DNA of 64,000 nucleotides from Fen731 sp964481885. GTDB taxonomy: Bacteria > Actinomycetota > Humimicrobiia > Humimicrobiales > Humimicrobiaceae. Positions 8,365 through 16,331 of the stretch are shown one piece after another. Position numbers and translations under genes: made by a program. The stretch spans positions 8,348 through 72,347 of the forward strand of contig CAYZUS010000010.1 of assembly GCA_964481885.1 (NCBI GenBank), read 5' to 3'. Each line of letters begins with the position of its first letter. The stretch's first letter is position 1. The notes below the pieces were generated by a model. The model did not search any database. It had not been told where the DNA came from and worked only from the letters and a program-made list of their open reading frames with translations.

Positions 8365-8543
8365 AAATTAAATTTTCACGATAATTTTTTTAGGGCCTTA
8401 TTTGTTGAAAGTGATTTTTAAAAGCAATTACTTTATAAAGTTTTTTAAAATAATAATTTACAGATAGATAAACCGGCAGCCGGGAATTTTAAAGACAAGT
8501 TAAGACAAGTAATAAATTGTTACTAAAGGTTAATTTTTAATAC

Positions 8544-8571
8544 ATATGCAGGTAAAAATATGCAGGTAAAA
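8544..8571 (+). repeat. 14-bp perfect tandem repeat across the fliM start
   Basis: ATATGCAGGTAAAA occurs at 8544-8557 and again at 8558-8571. Each copy contains an ATG (8546 and 8560) in different frames. The first ATG opens a 7-codon frame ending at a TAA within the second copy (8567-8569), while the second is the fliM start. The AGGT of the first copy is the only Shine-Dalgarno-like sequence for fliM. Another near-copy pair, AAGACAAGT, lies just upstream at 8492 and 8502. Confidence 0.9.
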
Positions 8572-9516
8572 AAAGAAGTTCAAAGTAAAAATGTAGATAT
8601 ATCAGGGAAAATCTTTACCAACAAGAAAAGAAAATCCCTGCAGGTACAAACTTTCGACTTTAAAAGGCCGGCAAAGTTTTCAAAAGATCAGTTCAGAATT
8701 CTTGAAATGATCTATAACTCGTTTGGAAGAATTGCGGAAACTAACCTTTCGGTACAATTAAGGACACTTGCAGAAATCAGGATTCTTAGCATAGAGCAGA
8801 AAACTTTTGCGGAATACATAGAGTCTCTTCCGGAACTTTGTTATTTAAACATAATTGGATCTACCGCATTTAAAGCTGATACAATCCTGCAGTTTGACAA
8901 CAAACTGATTTTTATAATACTTGACAGGCTGCTGGGTGGCAAAGGAGAAGAGGTACAGAACAGGGAGTTTACAGACATTGAGGTTAGCATTGTTCAGGGA
9001 ATAATCAATGAATTTCTTTCCACCTTAAAGGATGCCTGGACAAATATTGTTGAATTAAGTTTTAAAATAAAAAGCGAAGAGACAAACCCGCAGTTCGTCA
9101 GGGTAATCCCCTTAAATGAAATGTGTGCAGTTATAGAATTTGAAATGAAGATAGGGCAAAAGGCCGGAAAATTTTCATTCTGCCTGCCATTTATGGCAAT
9201 TGAGTCAGTGCTTGGCAAACTGACAACAAGAAGATGGTTTGCTGAGAGTGAAGAAAATTCTGAAGAAAGAAACAGGGCGCTTATGCTCCAAAGCCTGGTG
9301 GACGCAGAGCTTCCTGCATGTGTAATCCTTGGCCGGACTGAAATATCTCTTCATGATTTAAAAACCCTGGAAATTGGAGATGTTATAAAACTGGACCAGA
9401 ATATTTACAGGGACCTTGATTTAACTATTGAGGGAAATCAGGTTTTTAAGGTGCAGGCTGGGAAAATCAGCAATAATCTTGCTGTTCAGATTGTAAAAGT
9501 AATGGAAGTTTCCTGA
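8560..9516 (+). CDS. fliM: flagellar motor switch protein FliM
   Basis: C-ring switch protein of 318 aa, which links FliG and FliN and sets rotation direction. The middle CheC-like domain starts at about residue 38 (FDFKRPAKFSKDQFRILE), with RTLAEIRI, the conserved LDRLLGGKG at about residues 127-135, and EFTDIEVSIVQGI. The C-terminal SpoA-type domain is at about residues 240-315. The usual N-terminal CheY-binding peptide (LSQ.EIDALL) is absent: the protein starts with a basic stretch instead. An in-frame stop at 8524 and no start codon between leave no room for it upstream. The start lies in a 14-bp tandem repeat, so the 5' end may have been remodelled. Confidence 0.92.
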   Translation: MQVKKEVQSKNVDISGKIFTNKKRKSLQVQTFDFKRPAKFSKDQFRILEMIYNSFGRIAETNLSVQLRTLAEIRILSIEQKTFAEYIESLPELCYLNIIGSTAFKADTILQFDNKLIFIILDRLLGGKGEEVQNREFTDIEVSIVQGIINEFLSTLKDAWTNIVELSFKIKSEETNPQFVRVIPLNEMCAVIEFEMKIGQKAGKFSFCLPFMAIESVLGKLTTRRWFAESEENSEERNRALMLQSLVDAELPACVILGRTEISLHDLKTLEIGDVIKLDQNIYRDLDLTIEGNQVFKVQAGKISNNLAVQIVKVMEVS

Positions 9517-9635
9517 ATTTTTAAAAAAATAATTAATCAGTTAAAAACAGGAAAATATTTATAGCCGGATAATTACAGATTATGAAAGTTATAATTAAGG
9601 CATGGGAATTTGCATAAAGAAAGGTTGAGATAGAA

Positions 9636-10040
9636 ATGGCAAAAAGTAATGATCCAAACGGAAAGATTACAATCGAGGAACCAACAAACGAGGCCCTTGA
9701 AACAACACCAGTAAACAGTGAAATCAAGAAGGTTGGTTTCCCAAGCTTCAAAGGAGCCATGAAGGAAAAAACTGAGAACTCACTTGATTTACTGTTTGAT
9801 ATCCAGATGAAAGTTGTTGTCGAGCTTGGGAGAACGGTGCTTAAGATAAAAGATATACTGGAACTTGGACCTGGCTCCATAATTGAATTGGACAAGCTTT
9901 CCGGTGAGCCGGTTGATATTCTGGTAAATGGCAGTCTGGTGGCCAAAGGTGAAGTAGTTGTAATTGATGAAAATTTTGCAATCAGGATAAGTGATGTTGC
10001 GATGGGCAGAGAAAACGAAGGAACTGAGAATGCAAATTAA
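9636..10040 (+). CDS. fliN: flagellar motor switch protein FliN
   Basis: C-ring component of 134 aa at the base of the switch, involved in export and CheY binding. The N-terminal 50 residues are polar and poorly conserved. The SpoA/FliN domain occupies about residues 52-128, with LLFDIQMKVVVELGRT, LELGPGSIIELDKLSGEPVD, and LVAKGEVVVIDENFAIRI, all standard. There is no CheC-like N-terminal domain, so this is FliN and not the FliY variant. The gene ends inside the start of fliO (11-base overlap), which suggests translational coupling. Confidence 0.94.
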   Translation: MAKSNDPNGKITIEEPTNEALETTPVNSEIKKVGFPSFKGAMKEKTENSLDLLFDIQMKVVVELGRTVLKIKDILELGPGSIIELDKLSGEPVDILVNGSLVAKGEVVVIDENFAIRISDVAMGRENEGTENAN

Positions 10041-10713
10041 TTATCCAAACGATAATAAATTTTTTAATTTTTTTAAAAAATTAAACAGGAAGTGGCTATA
10101 TATCGGGATTTTTTTCTTTATTGCCCTGATTGGCTTTATATATTTCTATTATAGTTCCGGTACGGCTGCTTCTTCGGCAGGACTGGGCATGAATACCCTG
10201 TCAACTGCCAATGCAGCAGGCTCAGTCACAACAACGGATCTTGCAGCTGCAAACAACCAGCTTTTAAGTGAAATCAATAATGAACTTACGCAAACTACAC
10301 AGGCTGGTACAGTGGCAGCGGCTCAGCCGCAACCGGCGGCAGGCAGCGTAGTCTATACTTTTTTAAAAGTAATTCTCGGGCTTGCAGTAATAATTGTACT
10401 TATATACCTGACAGTTTTCCTGCTCCGTTTTTTTAATAAAAACAAGGTAAATTCTGCAGTCAGGCTAAAAGCAGGTAAAAACCTTATAAAGGTATTAGAC
10501 AGTGCAAACATCTCAGCAAACAAATCCATACAGTTGGTAAGTGTTGCCGGCAAGATGATAATAATTGGAGTAACCGACAGCACAATCAGTTTTCTTTCCG
10601 AAGTGGCTCCCGGAAAAACAAAAGATGTTGAAGAATTTTTACAGGATACACAGGGCGAAGAACCGGCCAAAACAAGCTTTAAAAGTATGCTTTCAAATTA
10701 TTTTAAAAAATAA
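10030..10713 (+). CDS. fliO: flagellar biosynthesis protein FliO
   Basis: Membrane protein (227 aa) that helps assemble the FliP5Q4R1 export gate. Two hydrophobic segments are visible: residues about 20-39 (IGIFFFIALIGFIYFYY) and about 115-138 (VILGLAVIIVLIYLTVFLLRFF). A small cytoplasmic FliO domain follows, with KAGKNLIKVLDSANISANKS and IQLVSVAGKMIIIGVTD. The region between the helices is Ala/Thr-rich and predicted periplasmic. The ATG at 10030 is chosen over one at 9991 because it limits the overlap with fliN to 11 bases. FliO sequences are poorly conserved; the call rests on domain pattern and position before fliP. Confidence 0.85.
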   Translation: MQINYPNDNKFFNFFKKLNRKWLYIGIFFFIALIGFIYFYYSSGTAASSAGLGMNTLSTANAAGSVTTTDLAAANNQLLSEINNELTQTTQAGTVAAAQPQPAAGSVVYTFLKVILGLAVIIVLIYLTVFLLRFFNKNKVNSAVRLKAGKNLIKVLDSANISANKSIQLVSVAGKMIIIGVTDSTISFLSEVAPGKTKDVEEFLQDTQGEEPAKTSFKSMLSNYFKK

Positions 10714-10877
10714 GGGAACATTGTGAACAATTGGATTCTAAAAAATAACCCGGCATTTGGCAAGTTTGGATAGTAAAAAAGTAAAATAAAATAATAAACA
10801 GGTTCTACAAATAGTGGACAAGCAAAATTAAATAATAAATAGTTTAAATTAGTAATAAACAGTTCATATAAATAAAA

Positions 10878-11537
10878 ATGTTAGACATTCTAAAAACTTC
10901 ATCAGGAGCTGGCAGCTCAAACTGGATGCAGATACTTGTCCTTATGACAGTTCTGGCACTTATACCAACTATCCTGATCATGACCACTTCATTTACAAGG
11001 ATAATAATAGTCCTGTCATTTACAAGAAACGCATTAGGTACACAGCAGATGCCGTCAAACCAGATACTTGTTGGTATAGCACTTTTCCTGACCATATTTA
11101 TTATGGGTCCAAAAATAAACATTATCAACCAGGAGGCCATACAACCATACTTGAAAAACACCATAACGCAGGAACAGGCAATTAAAAGTGCCGAAAAACC
11201 TTTAAGAGAATTTATGCTCAAACAGACCAGGAGCAAGGATATTGCACTATTTATCAAGCTCTCGCAGACACCAAAACCATCTGTAGTTGAAGATATTCCT
11301 ACTACAGTTTTAATTCCGGCATTTATAATCAGTGAATTAAGGACAGCCTTTCAGATGGGTTTTTTAATATATATACCTTTTCTTCTTATAGATATTGTTG
11401 TTTCGACGGTGCTGATGTCAATGGGTATGATGATGGTGCCGCCTGTCATGATATCGCTTCCGTTTAAGATACTGCTGTTTGTCATGATCGACGGCTGGTA
11501 TATTCTTATTAATTCGCTCGTATCATCATTCAGGTAG
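10878..11537 (+). CDS. fliP: flagellar export gate protein FliP
   Basis: Core of the flagellar type III export channel, 219 aa, close to the roughly 220-aa form of Bacillus and shorter than proteobacterial FliP because no extra signal peptide is present. Hallmarks: LIPTILIMTTSFTRIIIVLSF (residues about 32-52, shown in part), RNALGTQQMPSNQIL, a periplasmic loop at about residues 85-150, and SMGMMMVPPVMISLPFKILLF. The gene follows fliO after a 164-bp AT-rich spacer and is 17 bp ahead of fliQ. No clear Shine-Dalgarno sequence precedes the ATG. Confidence 0.95.
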   Translation: MLDILKTSSGAGSSNWMQILVLMTVLALIPTILIMTTSFTRIIIVLSFTRNALGTQQMPSNQILVGIALFLTIFIMGPKINIINQEAIQPYLKNTITQEQAIKSAEKPLREFMLKQTRSKDIALFIKLSQTPKPSVVEDIPTTVLIPAFIISELRTAFQMGFLIYIPFLLIDIVVSTVLMSMGMMMVPPVMISLPFKILLFVMIDGWYILINSLVSSFR

Positions 11538-11554
11538 CAAACTCAGGGAGTAAA

Positions 11555-11827
11555 ATGAACCAGGAATTTATAATATATCTCGGATCAAGGGCCCTGATGG
11601 TTGTGGCACAGGTTGCTGGTCCGGTACTTCTTGCCTCAATGATTATAGGCGTTGTTATTGCAGTTTTCCAGGCGGCCACACAGATAAATGAAATGACGCT
11701 TACATTTATTCCCAAGATAGTTGCTGTTGCTGTCATTTTGCTTCTTCTGGGGTCATGGATGGGCACCAAAATGATAAGTTTTACAACTGAGTTATTTATG
11801 GCTATCCCTAACCTGGTTGGCTCATAG
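11555..11827 (+). CDS. fliQ: flagellar export gate protein FliQ
   Basis: Two-helix export-gate subunit of 90 aa, standard length. Conserved segments include GPVLLASMIIGVVIAVFQAATQINEMTL (seen as GVVIAVFQAATQINEMTL) and TFIPKIVAV, then a second helix and the WM motif in GSWMGTKMISF. Preceded by GGGAG 7 bases before the ATG. Sits between fliP and fliR as in nearly all bacteria. Confidence 0.95.
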   Translation: MNQEFIIYLGSRALMVVAQVAGPVLLASMIIGVVIAVFQAATQINEMTLTFIPKIVAVAVILLLLGSWMGTKMISFTTELFMAIPNLVGS

Positions 11828-11895
11828 CTGAGATTTGTAACTGCTCTGTTGTGCCGGGTTATCTTGAGTTTATCAAACAGGTTTGATTAAAATTA

Positions 11896-12549
11896 ATGGG
11901 AAATTTATTTTTTATTTTAAATTCAGTATCAGCCAATATAATGCCATTTTTTATGGTGTTTACAAGGGTTGCGGCTGTNNNNNNNNNNNNNNNNNNNNNN
12001 NNNNNNNNNNNNNNNNNNNNNNNNNNNNNNNNNNNNNNNNNNNNNNNNNNNNNNNNNNNNNNNNNNNNNNNNNNNNNNGGCTTTGGTTTTTCCTCGGTGC
12101 TTGACCCGATTAATAATTCCAATACTACTGTGACATCAGATTTTTATACCATTATTGCAACCACACTTTTTTTTACGATTGGCGGGCACAGGACACTGAT
12201 AACAGGTATCGCGCAAAGTTATACACTTGTGCCGTTAGGCACTTTTACCATAAACTCCACCAGTATGCAGATGCTGGCAAGGTCTTTCTCAGAAATATTT
12301 TTAGTCGCATTAAAAATTGCAGCTCCCTTAATGGCCGCACTTTTTCTTACAGAGGTGGTGCTTGCGCTTCTTTCCAGGGCAATCCCGTCAATGAATATCT
12401 TTGTGATTGGTTTTCCCATAAAAATTGCAGTTTCGGTCCTTATAACCGGATTTACCCTTGTTAATACTGTTCCGTATTTTGAAGTACTTTTTAAGGACAG
12501 CTTTATCAACATTGATTATTTTTTAAAAGCGATGCGCCTGAGGGGATAG
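11896..12549 (+). CDS. fliR: flagellar export gate protein FliR, interrupted by a scaffold gap
   Basis: Export-gate subunit. The readable parts are the first 27 residues (ending FFMVFTRVAA, the usual FliR start region) and the C-terminal part from GFGFSSVLDP to the end, including FIIGFPIK-type sequence (FVIGFPIKIAVSV). The middle is replaced by 100 N. Compared with the E. coli FliR layout, about 80 residues are expected between these blocks, so the real missing DNA is probably near 240 bases and not 100. Both flanks lie in the same reading phase with 100 N, so the true gap length should equal 1 modulo 3. Product identity is firm; the central sequence is unknown. Confidence 0.9.
   Translation: MGNLFFILNSVSANIMPFFMVFTRVAAXXXXXXXXXXXXXXXXXXXXXXXXXXXXXXXXXXGFGFSSVLDPINNSNTTVTSDFYTIIATTLFFTIGGHRTLITGIAQSYTLVPLGTFTINSTSMQMLARSFSEIFLVALKIAAPLMAALFLTEVVLALLSRAIPSMNIFVIGFPIKIAVSVLITGFTLVNTVPYFEVLFKDSFINIDYFLKAMRLRG
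11979..12078. other. assembly gap (100 N) inside fliR
   Basis: Exactly 100 unknown bases, the conventional placeholder for a scaffold gap of unknown size. It falls in the middle of a single gene, so joining of the two contigs is supported by fliR continuity. Confidence 0.99.
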
Positions 12550-12561
12550 TGAGCTTTAAAT

Positions 12562-13629
12562 ATGTCAGAAAATGACGGCCGTACTGAACCGGCAACAGGT
12601 AAAAAGCGATCAGAAGAAAGAAAAAAAGGGCATGTATGCAAAACAGCGGAGCTTAGCCCTGCCCTTATTCTCTTGATGAGTTTTGTATTATTAAACGGTT
12701 ATGGAAAAAATATTTTTGAAAGCCTTAAAGAATATATGTTTCAGACCATCAACAGCCTTCCATACAAAACCTTTTCTTTTGAATATTTAAATGAGGTGGC
12801 GACCAACACAATGCTGGTCTTTGCCAAAGCTACGGCTCCTTTTCTGCTTGTAATAGTTTTTATCGGACTTGTTGCCAACATAGCCCAGGTCAAATGGCTG
12901 GTATCATTTAAATATATGGATGATTGGGCACAGAAATTTAATGTGGCAAAAGGGATAAAAAATATGTTTTCCCTAAATATTTTTGTAAAACTTGCAAAAG
13001 ATATTGTCAAGGTCTCGCTTGTAATACTTGTAGGATATAACCTTATAAAAAACAATCTTCTGCAGATTATTCTTTTTACAGGCCAGGAACCTTCAGTGGT
13101 GATGGAACAGCTTGGCAAATTTATTTATCAGTTTGGATCAAGGGCCGCTTTTATACTTCTGGCGATAGCTTTTGTTGATTATTTCTACCAGAAAAAACAG
13201 TTTGAAAAAAGCATAATGATGACCAAACAGGAAGTAAAAGATGAGTTTAAGAGCCAGGAAGGTGACCCGCTGGTCAAATCAACGATCCGAGGCAAACAGC
13301 GTGCGCTTGCAAGAAAGAGAATGATGCAGGCAATCCCAACAGCCGATGTTGTTATTACGAACCCGACAACATTTGCTGTTGCATTAAAGTATGAGGCTGA
13401 CAGTGAAGCGCCTGTAGTCGTTGCCAAGGGCATCAGGCTCGTTGCAGAGAAAATAAAAGAAATAGCAATTGAAAATGGAATACCGGTTGTGGAAAACGTT
13501 TTTGTTGCGCAGACTTTATACTGGCAGGTGGAGATAGGCCAGAAGGTTCCGCCATTTTTATATTATGCTGTTGCGGAAATCCTGGCATATGTCTATAAGA
13601 TGAAAAATAATTTTTCGATGGCACATTAA
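12562..13629 (+). CDS. flhB: flagellar export switch protein FlhB
   Basis: Export-apparatus protein (355 aa) that switches substrate class from hook to filament after self-cleavage. The N-terminus EPATGKKRSEERKKGHV is the standard FlhB start (usually ...KRREARKKGQV). Four membrane helices lie between residues about 30 and 215. The cytoplasmic domain has EVKDEFKSQEGDP and the cleavage region at N267-P268. The usual NPTH motif reads NPTT here: the cleaved Asn-Pro bond is kept but His is replaced by Thr270. The C-terminus (PVVENVFVAQTLYW, PPFLYYAVAEILAYVY) is canonical. Confidence 0.94.
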   Translation: MSENDGRTEPATGKKRSEERKKGHVCKTAELSPALILLMSFVLLNGYGKNIFESLKEYMFQTINSLPYKTFSFEYLNEVATNTMLVFAKATAPFLLVIVFIGLVANIAQVKWLVSFKYMDDWAQKFNVAKGIKNMFSLNIFVKLAKDIVKVSLVILVGYNLIKNNLLQIILFTGQEPSVVMEQLGKFIYQFGSRAAFILLAIAFVDYFYQKKQFEKSIMMTKQEVKDEFKSQEGDPLVKSTIRGKQRALARKRMMQAIPTADVVITNPTTFAVALKYEADSEAPVVVAKGIRLVAEKIKEIAIENGIPVVENVFVAQTLYWQVEIGQKVPPFLYYAVAEILAYVYKMKNNFSMAH

Positions 13630-13665
13630 ATAGTTTTTAAAAAATAGAAAGCGGCAAAGAAGTAT

Positions 13666-15753
13666 ATGAACAGAGTCTCACTCGGAAAACTACTGGTTTC
13701 AAACAGGGATGTGCTTATAACCCTTATGATCGTAATGATCGTCCTTATGATGATTATTCCGTTGCCTGCATTTTTGCTGGACTTTTTGCTTTCATTTAAC
13801 ATAGCGTTGAGTGTAGTAATCTTTCTAATATCTCTTTACACTCTAAAACCCCTGGACTTTTCTATTTTTCCATCTGTTTTGCTGGTTTCGACACTTTTCC
13901 GGCTTTCCCTGAATATATCCACAACAAGGCTCATATTATTAAACGGCTATGCCGGCAAGGTAATAGAGTCTTTCGGTAATTTTGTTATCGGCGGAAACTA
14001 TATTGTAGGAATAGTTGTATTTATTATCCTTATTATAGTTAATTTTGTGGTAATAACACAGGGCGCAAGCAGGGTGGCAGAAGTTGCAGCCAGGTTTACC
14101 CTTGACGCAATGCCAGGCAAGCAGATGTCTATTGACGCAGACTTAAATGCGGGCATTTTAACCGACGAAGAAGCCAAGAGCCAGAGAAAAGATATTTCCA
14201 AACAGGCGGAATTTTATGGCGCAATGGATGGGGCCAGCAAGTTCGTGAGGGGAGATGCAACAGCAGGCATCCTTATTGTTGTAATAAATCTTATAGGAGG
14301 AGTGGCCATAGGAGCCATTCAGCAAAAGCTGCCAATAATGGAAGCTCTGCAGAAATATGCGCTTCTGACGGTTGGTGACGGTATCGTAACACAGATACCG
14401 GCACTTCTTGTATCAGTGGCCACCGGAATGATAGTTACAAGAGCAGCATCTGACAGCAACCTTGGCGACCAGATATCACTGCAATTCCTTGCTCAGCCAA
14501 GAGCGATCTCTATCAGCGGGGTAATAGTCTTTATGGTGGGATTTCTTCCGGGTATGCCCAAAGTAGCTTTTTTTGTTATTGGACTGGTGCTTGTCGGAAT
14601 TGCATTTTTACAGTTCAGGCGCATTAAAAAAGACACAGCAACAAAAAAACAGGAAACAGAGGATCAGGCTAAACTTGAAGCTTTGCCTGCAGATGATTAT
14701 GAGGAAGTACTGAAAGTTGACAGTATAGAAATTGAGCTGGGATATGAACTTGTAAGCATAGTCGAATCAGGGGACCATGGGAATTTATCCTTCAGGATAG
14801 ACCTTATAAGAAAACAGATTATTTCTGAAACTGGATTTATAGTTCCGCCAATCAGGATAAGGGACAATATCCAGCTTCAGGACAACCATTATGTTGTCAA
14901 GATAAAAGGTGTTGAAATAACAGAAAACGAACTTTTTATCCAGGACTATCTGATATTAAATCCTGACAACGCCGGTTTTGAGATAGAAGGAAAGGATACT
15001 GTGGAGCCGGTGTTTAATCTTCCTGCCAGATGGATCAGCGCAAAGAACAGGCAGCTGGCAGATATAAAAGGTTATACGGTCATAGATCCTGTGTCACTTC
15101 TGGTAACCCATCTGACAGAAATAATAAAAGAATATGCAAGCGACCTTTTTGGTCTGCAGGATGTCCAGAAACTGCTTGACAGACTGTCAGAGACTAATCC
15201 TGTTGTTGTAAAAGAGGTAATACCAAACCTTATTAGTTTAAGCGACCTGGCATTGGTTCTTAAAAATCTTTTAAATGAAAGAATTCCTATTAAGAATCTT
15301 GCAACAATTCTTGAAACCATTTCTTCAAAAGCCAAGGTTACAAAGAATGTCGAAGTGCTTACTGAATATGTAAGGCAGGGCCTTGCAAGGTCGATTACCA
15401 AAATGTATGAGAATCCTCCCGGTGCTCTTTCAGTTATAGTTGTTGACCCGGAAGTTGAACAGAAAGTAATCGATTCACTGCAGCAGACCGAGCACGGCAT
15501 ACGAAGCATACTTGATCCTGAATACGTTAAAAACCTGATGACAAAAATAGAGGAAGAAGCAAAAAGGGTATCGGTCCAGGGATTTGTGCCGATAATATTA
15601 TGCCTTACTCCGGTAAGGTCACAGTTCAAGCAGATTGCTGAAAGGATAAAACCAAAAGTCGTTGTCCTGTCATATGATGAGATTATAAATGATATAAAAA
15701 TAGAGCCTGTAGGAATGATAAGATTCAGGGAATTCTCAAAAGCAAGAACTTAA
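13666..15753 (+). CDS. flhA: flagellar export protein FlhA
   Basis: Large export-gate protein, 695 aa, normal length. About eight membrane helices occupy the first 330 residues, with the FHIPEP-family loop RFTLDAMPGKQMSIDADLNAG (seen as TLDAMPGKQMSIDADLNAG, residues about 145-165) and KFVRGDATAG. The cytoplasmic domain (residues about 345-695) contains EIELGYELVSIV and PARWISA. It docks chaperone-substrate complexes and forms the export ring. The stop codon lies in a 12-bp perfect tandem repeat (15741-15764), so the exact C-terminus may vary. No flhF, flhG or csrA follows, although these often do in related operons. Confidence 0.96.
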   Translation: MNRVSLGKLLVSNRDVLITLMIVMIVLMMIIPLPAFLLDFLLSFNIALSVVIFLISLYTLKPLDFSIFPSVLLVSTLFRLSLNISTTRLILLNGYAGKVIESFGNFVIGGNYIVGIVVFIILIIVNFVVITQGASRVAEVAARFTLDAMPGKQMSIDADLNAGILTDEEAKSQRKDISKQAEFYGAMDGASKFVRGDATAGILIVVINLIGGVAIGAIQQKLPIMEALQKYALLTVGDGIVTQIPALLVSVATGMIVTRAASDSNLGDQISLQFLAQPRAISISGVIVFMVGFLPGMPKVAFFVIGLVLVGIAFLQFRRIKKDTATKKQETEDQAKLEALPADDYEEVLKVDSIEIELGYELVSIVESGDHGNLSFRIDLIRKQIISETGFIVPPIRIRDNIQLQDNHYVVKIKGVEITENELFIQDYLILNPDNAGFEIEGKDTVEPVFNLPARWISAKNRQLADIKGYTVIDPVSLLVTHLTEIIKEYASDLFGLQDVQKLLDRLSETNPVVVKEVIPNLISLSDLALVLKNLLNERIPIKNLATILETISSKAKVTKNVEVLTEYVRQGLARSITKMYENPPGALSVIVVDPEVEQKVIDSLQQTEHGIRSILDPEYVKNLMTKIEEEAKRVSVQGFVPIILCLTPVRSQFKQIAERIKPKVVVLSYDEIINDIKIEPVGMIRFREFSKART

Positions 15754-15764
15754 GCAAGAACTTA
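15741..15764 (+). repeat. 12-bp perfect tandem repeat at the flhA stop codon
   Basis: AGCAAGAACTTA occurs twice in direct succession (15741-15752, 15753-15764). The flhA TAA stop (15751-15753) forms at the junction of the copies. Confidence 0.92.
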
Positions 15765-15815
15765 AAAATGAGATCAGGACATTATTAAATGTTTTTACTT
15801 TTTATTAAATATTTG

Positions 15816-15857
15816 CCTGCAGATTAAAGAATTTTAGTCCTGCAGATTAAAGAATTT
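15816..15857 (+). repeat. 19-bp direct repeat, 23-bp period, downstream of flhA
   Basis: CCTGCAGATTAAAGAATTT occurs at 15816-15834 and 15839-15857, in the spacer between flhA and the next small gene. No coding role is apparent. Confidence 0.92.
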
Positions 15858-15894
15858 GGTCCCGGCGATTCGAAAATATTAGAGGTGTGTAAAC

Positions 15895-16230
15895 ATGGCA
15901 GAAAATCCTATTAAGAACTTCCAGGATGATGAGGATGATAATAACGATATGGAAGAAAATAATGAAAACGCTGCCGGGGCAAATAAGCCGGGAGAATTTA
16001 ACGCGCCCAATGATACGGACAGCCCGCCGTCAAAACCGAGTGTCAAAATAAATATGGTGAATTTTAAATGGCACTGGGTGGCCGTGTTTGCAGTGGCCGT
16101 CATTGTGATTTATCTAAGCCTTCTAAATGGCGTATCCCTCGAAACTGCTCTGATAAGGGCCCTGTACAGTACTGCAATTTTCTGGGTTATTGCCGAGGTC
16201 GTAGACTGGGTAATTCATAAGATGAAATAG
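15895..16230 (+). CDS. small acidic membrane protein, function unknown
   Basis: 111 aa, not recognised. The first 45 residues are very acidic and Asn-rich (DDEDDNNDMEENNEN), probably disordered. Two hydrophobic helices follow, residues about 60-80 (WVAVFAVAVIVIYLSLLNG) and about 86-108 (ALIRALYSTAIFWVIAEVVDW), ending in a short basic tail. A strong AGAGGTGTG ribosome site lies 6-14 bases before the ATG. It occupies the position after flhA, last in the plus-strand flagellar operon, so a link to flagellar assembly or membrane organisation is plausible but unproven. Its last 24 codons are partly duplicated just downstream (16258-16330). Confidence 0.75.
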   Translation: MAENPIKNFQDDEDDNNDMEENNENAAGANKPGEFNAPNDTDSPPSKPSVKINMVNFKWHWVAVFAVAVIVIYLSLLNGVSLETALIRALYSTAIFWVIAEVVDWVIHKMK

Positions 16231-16330
16231 CTTCCATTCAGGGGTATTCTTCTTGTTACTGCAATTTTCCCGGTTATTAAAGAGAATACAGACCGGGCAA
16301 ATCATAAGATAAAACAGCTTCCACACAAGG
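16171..16330 (+). repeat. degenerate 73-bp direct duplication (87-bp offset) of the small gene's 3' end
   Basis: 16171-16243 and 16258-16330 align over 73 bases without gaps (both begin ACTGCAATTTTC and contain AATCATAAGAT or ATTCATAAGAT). The offset of 87 is a multiple of 3, so the second copy is in frame after the TAG stop of the 111-aa gene and still reads TAIFPVIKENT. It looks like a decaying partial tandem duplication at the boundary with the convergent minus-strand gene. Confidence 0.8.
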
Positions 16331-16331
16331 T

